Positions 26,534 through 36,822 of a stretch of DNA of 64,000 nt are shown one piece after another. Under the pieces are notes generated by a model. It saw nothing but the letters and a program-made list of their open reading frames with translations, was not told the DNA's origin and made no database searches. Source of the DNA: Marsupella aquatica (lineage: Eukaryota; Marchantiophyta); the NCBI GenBank assembly GCA_973895155.1, contig OZ316898.1, forward strand, positions 11,842,001 through 11,906,000. The letters run 5' to 3'. Position numbers and translations under genes: made by a program. Within the stretch, counting starts at the first letter, position 1. Each line of letters begins with the position of its first letter.

Positions 26534-27693
26534 TTAATCCATGGACCGCCATGTTATTTAGAGAGAGTATAAATCTAGAAACTGAAGCCTAGATGGACCT
26601 CCAAATCTAAAGAAAAATGTCCAAACATGGACAAGTCAATGTTTGACACTTGAAACATTTGCCAAGCTTACCAAGGCAACCATAATTAACATCAATCGCA
26701 AAACCAGTTGCAATGTGAACTAATGTTTAATGCACGTGGGTAGTTTAATTGCCCACTTCAGCAAAACAGTGCTCGACGGTTTCCTCCACGGTACCAAAGG
26801 GATGTCGGATGCACTCAAGTTACATCGGAAGTAATCACTTTCAATTCCTACACACAGATAGATGAAGAGAGAGAAGTCATTAGTGTCATCCAATCATTAA
26901 CTTTGCATAATCATTTAAGACAAAAAGTTTCATGGAAACAAATCTCCAATTGTGGAATTTGGAATCGATTGCAAGCTAGAGAAATTTAGAAACTCATGAC
27001 CACTTTAGTACTTGATAAAATCTCCCAATGTTACACTCATTGGAAAGCTAAAGAACATTGGAAACTTATAATCTCCTCAAAACTCAACTCAATCTATCAA
27101 TGTTAAGTTCATTAAAAGCTAAAGAATTCTAAAATTCATAATCGCCTTAGTACTCGATAAAATCTGTCAATTTTAGGTTCATTCTCATGGAAGGGGTCAA
27201 CATTTCAGGGGTTGTACAACAAAGATTTCTATTCATGTTAGAGATTATGAAATCACCGGTAAAATCTAATTTTCAAATTATTTACTCAATTTTTACCCAA
27301 TGATGACAATGCTAAGCTCATTAGGACCTTCTCTGCAAGATCTTTCTAACGCCATATTATACATGAATTTTCATTATGATTTGACTCAGCATGTCAAATC
27401 AAAAATTGCTACTGGGAAAATTTTACATTTTGAATAAAATCAAAATGTAACTAAAAAAATTATTGGGAGCAGTTTTACCTCAATCTTTTTGTCTTTTGAT
27501 TTGCATGTCAGTTTTTTTTACATTCTTTTTTACGGCATGGCGTCCCAATTTTTACAACAAACTTCCCACAAACACGAATGTAGAAGTGAATTTTATCCAA
27601 AAACAAGTCTCTTCCTGTTTGTAGCATGCCATGATGATGTGGCGCGCTGTGGAGCCAGGAATTTTGCAAAGGACCCCTAATGGGGGTCCGTAA
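26534..27693 (+). mobile_element. Dispersed repeat family, copy B
   Basis: This is the shorter close relative of 401-2191. It starts TTAATCCATGGACCGCC, carries the same 26570-26850 block, three 72-base subrepeats (about 26977-27190) and the end module finishing GGGGGTCCGTAA. Read in reverse, that end matches the start of the next copy. No coding frame is visible. Absence of the copy A insert suggests that A received a later insertion or that B was deleted. Confidence 0.65.
27529..27693 (+). repeat. 165-base MITE-like end module, copy 2
   Basis: Runs from TTTACGGCATGGCGTCCC to GGGGGTCCGTAA. It is the best preserved of the four modules. Confidence 0.6.
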
Positions 27694-27757
27694 TGAAAGT
27701 AACTTACTATTGCTATGATGCATATATACATGTTCTTTTCAAAAGGTACAAGGTAAA

Positions 27758-29271
27758 TTAATCCGTGGACCCCCATGTTCATCCAAGGAATGTGTGTGAT
27801 GAAGTGAAATCAATTTTCAGCAAGATAATAGACGATGGTTTTGAGTCTCCCGGTGTCAATCTTGTGTGAGCTTGTACAAAAGAGAACGCTTGAAAGATAG
27901 AGGAGATCAATCTGGTGAGATGATCTCTCTGGTTTGTCAAACGGAAGGTTGAATGTGGAGGAATTGAGTTTTTTGACGGTTTCTGTTTACACACTGGAGA
28001 AATCGTGTTTCTACCATTCTTGATTGATCATTTGTGAATTACATTGAGCATTACCACCACAAGACAGACTGGAGGACAACACCCAGTTGATGGCAAAAGG
28101 GCGCTTGTCGTTTTGGTGGGAAGAACGCACAAAATAGACGAGCCATCACTTCACATGAAGGTTTTATAGATTTTTCATTTAAAAAAACTATGGTGTGAGG
28201 GGGAGACTAGAGATTGTTTCTTCGACATAGAGGCTACATTTAGCGTCAGCTTGTGTTCAGAGTGAGCTTTAGTTGAAGCATGAAGGGACGCGGACAATTC
28301 AAGTCGGGAAGCAAGCGTTGTGGACAAGCGATGACAACTTAATTAATCAAAGAAATAAATTTGCAATGACTAAGTTTGTGACGGTGGCGGGATTGTGACA
28401 TCTTTTAATCAATACAGGGTTTCCAATGAGCCTCAGATTGACAAATTTTGTCAAGTTCCAAATGAGTTTTTGAATTTCTCAACCTTTGTAATGAGTGTGA
28501 CAATAAGAAATTTTGATCACGAGTTCATAAATTTTTTAGCTTTCCAACACTGAGTCCGACATTGACAAATTGCATATCAGATTTTGTCACGGTACTAAAG
28601 AGATCATGAGGTTTTCAATCTCTCTAGCTTTCTACGTGTGACATTGGGAGTATTCGTCAAGAATTAGAGACATCATGAGTATCCAAATTTCTCTTGCTTT
28701 CCAATAAACCTAACATTGATAGATTTTGTCAAGTACTAAGGAGACGACAAGTTTCTAATTTTGCCCTAACTTTCCAATGAGTGTGACACTGAGAGATTTA
28801 TCAAGACACTATTAAAAGAGGTCATGAGTTTCTAAATCTTGATCTTGAGCTTTCCAATGAATCATGACAGATTTCATCAAGTACTAAGGAGATTGATTAT
28901 TTAGTTTTACAATGTGGAGCCATTTGAGGGGTTCTAACTATGTACATTTCTATCGATTTGTTTTTTCAAACTTGCAAACAATTAAAAAATACAAGCATTT
29001 TGATGTAAAACACTGATATATCATTGACAAATATCAGAATGGTAACTTTATTTTACTAAATGACATCTCTTCCTTTGTATTGTGGTATTCTTTTGTGCTT
29101 AATACTTATGACATGGCGCCCCAAACTTTATGTTGTTTTTGCCACAAACATGAATGTGCATTTTTGTTACCGTAAAAAATATGATCTTTTTTCTATTTGT
29201 GACTGGTTGTGCTGATGTGGCAAAACCTCATGGTAGGGAATTTGCGAGGGACCTCTCATGGGGGTACGTAA
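27758..29271 (+). mobile_element. Dispersed repeat family, copy C, with inverted and expanded subrepeats
   Basis: It begins TTAATCCGTGGACCCCCATG and ends CATGGGGGTACGTAAA, an inverted match to its start. Its middle (about 28380-28900) holds about six degenerate 72-base units, each with TTTCCAA..GAGTGTGACA..GAGATTT..TCAAG..TACTAA..GAG..CATGAGTTT. These are the reverse complement of the three units in copies A and B. The core has therefore been flipped and amplified relative to the ends. Confidence 0.55.
29108..29271 (+). repeat. 165-base MITE-like end module, copy 3
   Basis: A diverged copy: it keeps CATGGCGCCCCAA, GCCACAAACATGAATG and the CATGGGGGTACGTAA end. Confidence 0.5.
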
Positions 29272-29636
29272 ACATCAAATCAATTGGAAGAAAGTTACAA
29301 GGTAAGAAGCTATGGTTATAAGAATTTATTTGTAACTTATAGACTTGCATTCTAGTTGGATGGTTAGGACATTGGTATGGGAAAGGGAGGTGCCCAGTTT
29401 AAGCCTTGCTATGGCTTGAAGCTTTAAGAAAAATATATAACATTCCTATATACTCCCCAACTAATGTTTTGGCTTGATTTTGACATATAAAAAGATTATA
29501 GAACACCAAAAATAATTATAATTATTGTATGGTTTAAACTCAATTTCTTGACACTCAGGAAAGGGTCCCCATGCGCAAATGGCTCACTCAAGTTGGTCGT
29601 TGCAATGTTCTCTTGGACTTTTAGCAAGGAAATATT
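29272..29636. other. Spacer between inverted modules, with a SINE-like head
   Basis: At about 29341-29430 a stretch containing TAGTTGGATGGTTAGGAC and, about 40 bases on, CAGTTTAAGCC resembles the A and B boxes of a tRNA-derived SINE. No cloverleaf could be drawn, so this is only a hint. Confidence 0.3.
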
Positions 29637-29800
29637 TACGGACCCCACTAGAGGTCCCTTCCAAAATTTGAGACTCCACAGCGCGCCACATCATCAAGAT
29701 GCGCTGCAAACAGGTACGGATTGGTTTACAAAATAAAATTGCTTCAACATTTGTGTATGTGGCATGATTTTGGTAAAATTGAGGACGCCATGCCGTAAAC
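29637..29800 (-). repeat. 165-base MITE-like end module, copy 4, inverted
   Basis: This is the reverse complement of the other three modules: it begins TTTACGGACCCC and ends CATGCCGTAAA. With copy 3 it forms an inverted pair separated by about 365 bases. Confidence 0.6.
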
Positions 29801-30191
29801 CTTGATATAAAAATGTTTGAAGAATAACCATTTTATTTACCCTAGGTAAGAGACTATTCAATTAGTAGGAGGCCCACCTTCCATTTTTTACCCTGAGTAA
29901 CTACTGCCCACCCACATTCTGAATAGTGTTTCAATTGAATAATAACTAAATCTCTCTTGGCAAGTTGATCTGATGACAAAGTAATCGTGACAATTTTCTC
30001 GACCTTCTGCTGCCACGAAGGAAGAAGTGGACATGATTCTATGTTGGATCACTCAACACTCCTTTCTATGGCGTCATCATCATAGTTCCTAACTCGGTGA
30101 TCTACTGTTAGATTGTCCAACGCATGAGGCACAAGCAAACGAAAGATAAGCAAGCTTAGTAGGGTTCAGTAAGGGCCTCGTCTACGTGCAG

Positions 30192-30335
30192 ATGGTGTTG
30201 AAGAGCCTGGGCATGAAAGAAGGACATAGTTATAAGAAGTGTCAGCAGATGATCAAGGGAGTCGATGCGGGCGGTACTGGGACGGTGGATTTTCAGGAGT
30301 TCAAGGAGTTGATGTCGTCTGATGCTTTCCATTAA
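30192..30335 (+). pseudogene. Orphan EF-hand fragment, calmodulin-like
   Basis: An in-frame segment encodes 47 residues ending at TAA: MVLKSLGMKEG, then MIKGVDAGGTGTVDFQEF, then KELM. This is the last helix-loop-helix of a calmodulin-like or polcalcin-type protein. The loop keeps D1, G6, V8 and E12 but has Gly at position 3, where Asp is usual. The frame stays open upstream to about 30152 (residues GFSKGLVYVQ), and no other EF hands, start or splice partner were found within 2 kb. It is most likely a pseudogene remnant or one exon caught in repeat DNA. Confidence 0.6.
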
Positions 30336-33060
30336 TAGGGGGCTGCAAAATTTCAGGAGTAGTGGGATTGTTGTACATTTACTCCTCTCTGCACGGGCTA
30401 GGATAACTTCACAGAACAAAAGCTGGAGGAATTTGGTCAGCCAATTGTCCTTGTTCTACTTACCTATGACATAGGTGCGACATCCACACATCTATACAAT
30501 GTCACGAAGACCATCGACAATCGAGGACTCTACCTCAAGCTCGTCAAACAGAATTTTGCAGAGATGCGCATTGCAGCGAACTTCCATTTTTTCAAATGCT
30601 TTAGTGACTGCCATCCCGCAACCGAAAAGTCATAATAAAAATTGAAAATCTCATCCTGACCTATTTGCTATACCTCAACTTTTTCTACTTTATAAAGGCC
30701 GCGGCTCTATGGTCTTCGTGTAGATGTATGCCCCAGATGGGGTACACTAACTAATTTCATTTGACTTTTCAGGCCTGTGTAAATAGTTTCGCACAATAAA
30801 TAAATCATTATTAAAACTATGGTCTGTGCTTAAAAACCAGAATGGGTAAGTTTTATCATGCAGTTTTGGAGAATCTTCTGAGCACTTTTGTTTAAATCAG
30901 TGTCTTCTTAAATTTAATATAATAAAAAGGGGAGGGGAAATAATATTTTTGCATTGTGCTATTTACTGAATGGAAAAAGTAATTAATGTTTCCGGCAAGT
31001 CGTGCTTGAACCGGTACGACGCCACCGTACGTCCGCCGTCAGTAAGGCATTCACTGCAAGATAAAAAAATAATAGCTTCGATTAGCCGATTAGGGCTGTT
31101 CACTACTCCGGGTACTACGGTATCACAGTCTCTAGGCCACAGTGTACAGTGTACAGTGTACAGTAGACTACAGTACCAAGTTGGCCCAACCCCCAACCAT
31201 GCAATTGAACCAAACGAGACAAACCAAAACGTATACTGTACTGTACAGTACTGTGATGTAATGTAAACGATTCCGTATGTCTGAGATGTACTCTGCCTGA
31301 GGTACAGCTGCTGCTGCTGCGGATCCGTGTTTCGACGAGGCTGTACCTGCTGTAGGTACCGCACCCAGGGTACAGCACCAAGTGGCCCGCCGGCCGCCGC
31401 CCCAACCAGGAAAGGAGGCGGACCCAAGTACCCTCACCATATACGGGACGGGACTTGAACGGTAATCATGATGGCGCTCTTTTTCGACCTCCCGTACGCG
31501 AAAGAGTTCGTATCAGAGGAGTTCTTAATAAGGCTGTTTCTTTTTCGTCAGTGAGTTGCGAATGTCACCCTGCGTGAGACGACGGTAAGACTATTAAGTA
31601 TCCAATTTTATTAGATTAATTTCTGACCGTCAAATATTCTCAGAAAAAATGGTGGCAGTTAGATTCGGGCTAATGGCTTATGCGGCCAGGTGGGAAACTT
31701 GTTAATGCAATGCAGAAATGGTCATTTTGACTAAAAGTTACGTAGAGTCACCTTGTGTGAGTGCAGATGCTAAGAATATTCAGCAACTACAATAGTTTTC
31801 AAATCGTCAGATGTCCATAGACTTCCCTCGTTGTTAGATTATTCCCAAGAGGGACGAAGGTTTATTATTAAAATAACTGTGTTTGTGTAAAACCATGGCA
31901 GCTATTCAATTGAACGCAATAAAGAAGTATCCATCAATTATCCAATTAATCAGTCACTTCTTACGTACTTCAAGTGACTCTTCTAACAAAAGTTGTGTAA
32001 AGGACTCCAACCTTATGTGCATTTTCATGAATTTATATGAGGCTTGGGTCTATGTACAGATTTTATGCTACATTGGTGCCCTGCAGTTGTATGAAGCAGA
32101 AAACTAGAATTTCTCGTTGGGATGGATGTATTATCAAATCAATCAATTAAAATAATCAAATGGAGAATGCACGAACAGAGATTGTTGTCCTTGGGGTAGT
32201 ATGTAATGCCCTAGAATTGCAAGTGTGACCATGCTCTGAATTTCTCTAATTATGTGCATGCCCAAAGCACAGGGTTAACTACCCCATAAGGTACATCACT
32301 TGAGTGTATCTCATAAATCATTAGAATGTGCACATGGCACAAAAATTGGGAAGACAACATTGATTCTATGTTACACTAAGGCATAATATCAGTATGCAAT
32401 GTCAACTCGCGTATATATATTCATCAATATGTTATCCTGAGTGAATGTGAAAATAGTTAAAACTATATAAATATGAGAAACATTAAGGTGCATCACACAA
32501 TTATTCAACTTTAGGGTTCTTCAAAGCAAAACTTCTCGTCTATACTTCACACCAATTACTTTAGACAATCAACCAAATTCTTTTATGTGCCAAATATAAC
32601 TATAAATAACATTTCTACAAGTCCATTTTCAGTTACTTCTTTCTTGCCCCAGATCTACAAATTATTTATATACCACAAAAATAGTACACATTGAGGGCTT
32701 TTTCTTCGTAGGCACTACTAGAATAAGTATTGAGGACCTTTTTTGCCATTTGCACTGTCACCTTGTGTGAAGATCCTACATTAATTTCTGACCGTCAGAT
32801 TTATCTAGATTTAAGGTTGACCATTCGATTATGGGTGGTGGGGCCTGTGACTAGTTAAAAACTGAACACAGAAAACCAAGCAGATTTTAATTTTTTTTCT
32901 AAAGGGAAAACCTCATAGAAAGAGAAGAGTTAGCCACAATAATTGAACCCAAGATTTATCAATCTCTACTCAAGTGAACTACCACAAAATTATGCCTCTC
33001 TGGGCAAAACCTAGCAAATTTAAACCAAAAGTTAGCAAATTTGAACCAAAAGTTTGACGA
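30336..33060. other. Intergenic DNA with simple repeats
   Basis: No gene was identified. Stretches at 31565-31770 and 32755-32880 share TTAATTTCTGACCGTCA and CACCTTGTGTGA and are related to the 33-kb array. Confidence 0.45.
31138..31258. repeat. TGTACAG heptamer repeats and GTAC palindromes
   Basis: ACAGTGTACAGTGTACAGTG at 31138 is a three-unit heptamer repeat. About 90 bases on, the perfect palindrome TACTGTACAGTA occurs. Both are rich in GTAC, which is the core of the plant SPL-factor and copper-response (CuRE) binding site. Confidence 0.75.
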
Positions 33061-34115
33061 AGACAATTTTCAAAATATAGCAAGTTTTTGCAAATAGAGT
33101 GGTTGGATAAAGACCATTAGAATAAAGGCTGACCATTAGATAAAAGCTTATGGTATCATGAGGAGCGAGAAACTGGTTAATGGAACATAGAAAACCTACT
33201 GTAACAAAGTTGAGCCAAAAGTGACCAACACTTCTAGAATATAGCGAGTTTTTGCAATGCTGGTTTGCGGTAATTAGATCTCCCTATATCAAATTAAGGC
33301 TGATCATAGATCTCCCTATATCAAATAAGGCTGATCATTACATTACAGGTTATGGGATCATGACGAGCGAGAAACTAGTTAATGGAACATAGAAAACCCC
33401 ACTGTAGCAGATTTGACCCAAAAGTGATCAACACTTCTAGAATATATACAGGTTATAGGATCATGATGAGCGAGAAACTAGTTAATGGAACATGATAGAA
33501 AACCCTACTGTAGCAGATTTGAGCCAAAAGAACCCAAAGTGCCAAGACTTCTAGAATATAGCGAGTTTTCGCAATGCTGGTTTGCGATAATTAGATAGAT
33601 CAAAAGCTGACAATTAGATTACAGCTTATGGGATCGTAACGAGCGAGAAACTGGTTAATGGAACATAGAAAAACCTACTGTAGCAGATTTGAGCCAAAAG
33701 AGCCAAAAGTGACCAAGACTTCTAGAATATAGCGAGTTTTCGCAATGCTGGTTTGCGATAATTAGATCCCCCTAGATCAAAGGCTGACCAATGGATTACA
33801 GCATATGGGATGGAGACGAGCGAGAAACTGGTTAACGGAACATAGAAAAACCTACTGTAGCAGATTTGAGCCAAAAGAACCAAAATTGCCAAGACTTCTG
33901 CGAGTTTTTGCAATGCTGGTTTGCGATAATTAGATCTCCCTAGATCAAAGGCTGACCATTAGATTACAGCTTATGGGATGGTGACGAGCGAGAAACTGGT
34001 TAATGGAACATAGAAAAACCTACTGTAGCAGATTTGAGCCAAAGGAGCCAAAAGAGCCAAAAGTGACGAAGACTCCTAGAATATAGCGAATTTTGGCAAC
34101 TCTCGTTCGCGATAA
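33061..34115. repeat. Tandem array, about six units of about 175 bases
   Basis: Each unit holds TCTAGAATATAGCGAGTTTT, CAATGCTGGTTTGCGATAAT, GACGAGCGAGAAACTGGTTA and CTACTGTAGCAGATTTGAGC. Unit starts near 33233, 33436, 33549, 33721, 33897 and 34075 show irregular early spacing and later about 172-178 bases. Early units are diverged or truncated; the last four are the most alike, as in an array still being homogenised at one side. Confidence 0.85.
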
Positions 34116-36822
34116 TCGTCGTAGGCTGGGCTCAGACTCTCAGAGGTGCTGCTGCAGAAGGGAGCCCCTGTGCGAATTGTTAATTGGAAGAGAGAATGGC
34201 GATGGGCCTACGAAGGAACCGAGCATCGAGGCGTCGAGCTGTGCGAGATTGCGAGGGAGGACGGGCGCAATTGATTATTGTTGTTGTTGTGATGAGGGCG
34301 CGGGCACCAAAGTCCACGCCTGAAGAGTGTGTGTGTCGTGTCATGTCGATGTCCTTCGCTCACTGACATTGTAGGGAATTTGGGGAAATGAACACTGGCT
34401 AGAAACCATGACAGGAGTGGTACTGATCACGGGCTACCAGCCTCTGGTGTAGATCTGCTGTAGACTATTCATCTTATAATCAATGTTGCGAAGTTGGATT
34501 TTCAAGGCGAGGCGAAAAGTACTGCGTATCAGAAGGTTTGAGGGGAGAGCAGCGCACACAGGAAGCACAGAATGATTCCGTGAATGGCACCAACCAACCA
34601 GCGATTCAGCCAGCCAGCCAGCGGGACAGCGGCCGAGCGGGACAGCAGCCAGCCATACACACACGCAGAAAGAGAGACTCTGTTGGTTTCTGTAGCTATT
34701 CCGTTGCATACACAGTGCTGCTACCGGGAATAGCGCGCCTTACGTACGCAGAGAAGTGGATGGATCTCAGACGTTGGTGCAGTAATAAACGTCAGAGCTC
34801 CCACAGATTGCAAGGACCTTTTTAATAAAAACCGGCCGGCATTGGAACTCGGAAGCTCCTGGCCTCCTGCTGCTGTGCCTGCCTGCCTGCCTGCCTGCCT
34901 GCCTCCTCTCCTCCTGTCTGCTTTCCTCCTGCCTGCCTGACATAGTAACTACTAACGGACCCACTTGGTCTGGTCTGGGTTGTGCGGGGAGTACTGTAGG
35001 ATTCATTCAGGATTCATTCAGCCCTGTGATATGACGAGAATCTCCCGATGATTTTGGTTCCAATTTAGTAGGTGTTGTCGGACTTTTGATTACATGACTG
35101 TACAGTACTCGTATCTTTTGGAAAAGGTCTTCTTAAAGATGGAAAGTTTTGTTTAATCTCGAACAGTTCTTCGTTCTCAAAAGCTTTGCATCGCTGCAGC
35201 TCTGCTCACATCTTTCAGAAAAGCCCTTCGAAGCTTTTAAAACTCGAACAGTTCTTCAAAAGTTTTCATCATTGCAGCTCTCACGCAGGGCTTGCAGCCT
35301 CCCGTAAAGTTTTCGGGTGACTTCTTGAATAATAATTTGTGTGGTAGTGAATTGTTTTGTTACCAAGTCTTTGCAGGACAACTAACTCCACTACCAGTAG
35401 CCACGGATCACTCTAAAATGCTTGAGATGCCTGCTCCTCAAAGGGCTGCGTTCTTCCCTTTTCCTACTGATCCCGAGATCTTGCCCCAAGTACAGCGAGG
35501 ACAACACGTTGTGGCCCCAATATGCTCCTTCGTATGGGGTCGTGTAACATAATTATGGTCTGAGCAAGTCAGCGGTCGGAAAACTTCCCACAACCGGCCA
35601 CTTGGTGGTTTCTCAAACTGATCGAGCGGCCCAAGGAATTGCGGGCCTCAACCAATGAAATCTACAGTGGCAGTCTTGCCTGCAACAACCTTGTGAAAAG
35701 AATCAAATTTCCAGTAGACGTTTCTATTGTTCGTTGAACTGAATGGTTAGATTTCAATTCACCTCGTCGAACGCGGTTTTCTGAAAAAATGATTCAACAG
35801 TTGCACTATAATAATCTTGGGATGCTGTCTTCAGGGTAGACTTAGGATTTTCTGGTCGTGTTGTCACACGTGATGGGGCTCGTCTGCCGTTGAGGCATTT
35901 CTTCATCAATAAAATCCCCGCATCTCAGACGTGAAGGGCTCCTTTTCTTGCAATACAACTACCATAGCTACACGTTGAAACAACATTCATAATGGGAACA
36001 GTGATATCGCACTGGAATTCCTGTGCGCCATTCGCCAAGACTGTAAACTCCCGTTAAACTGCGCGACACCCCAACAGCAATCACCACCCGTCCCTCTCCT
36101 TGCACATATACCCCTTTTCGATTTCACCACCTACTGCTAGTTTACTGCCCACCACCAGGTCTAGAGTGTCCCCCTTCCAACCACAAAATTTATAGCCCGA
36201 TTGATCCTACTGTTAGCCTTAAGATTTTCAAAGTTCGTGTTTAAGAATAAGAGTAAGACGAGAATTAAAAAACGAACACGTATCCTGCAGCGTTTCGTGG
36301 CTCTTTCAGCGCAGTGTGTGATCCACATCCGTAAAGATCCCACAGATAATCAAATGGATCCAATGGACGTCTGTGAAGGTTACAGCGCTTGGTGAACCTT
36401 GAAGTCGCAGAGTGGTTCATTCAGATTACGAAATGACGATAGCAGGCTTGTTTTACACTTCTTAGGCCAATTTAAAAAATCCGGCAATCCAGGTAATAAT
36501 CAGATTCAAATCATGTAGAGAACGCGCCAAATACCTTTGCGTTTCCAATTCTTGACACTCTAATTCCAAGAGACTCTCTGAGCACCAATATGGCTCAAAT
36601 TCGTCATCTCTTCTCCTGGGAATAGAATACTTAGATGTAAAATCTCATAGTCTGTGCAACATTCACGTACATGTGCAAAATATTTGCTCCTTACTATAAC
36701 CTCCACAGGACTGGAAATTGAATGATGTACTGGATTACTAGTAGACGGCTTTATTTGGCTTTTCTGTAACGGCAGATTAACATTTGAAGAGCCATAACTC
36801 AAAGCAATATTATCTGTGCAAT
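34116..36822. other. Intergenic DNA downstream of NBS1
   Basis: No supported gene. The frame at 35292-35552 contains a reasonably coding-like stretch (GQLTPLPVATDHSK onward) but matches nothing I recognise and has no partner exon. A TGCC microsatellite lies at 34876-34904. Confidence 0.4.
34876..34904. repeat. (TGCC)n microsatellite
   Basis: Seven uninterrupted TGCC units, followed by CCTCCTCTCCTCC and further CTGCC units. Confidence 0.95.

Noticed and set aside
29341-29430. Possible tRNA gene
   Set aside because: A- and B-box-like words are present, but no acceptor stem or anticodon arm can be formed; kept only as a SINE hint.
35292-35552. 86-residue frame with moderately coding-like sequence
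   Set aside because: Looked like a possible isolated exon, but no family or partner exon could be identified.
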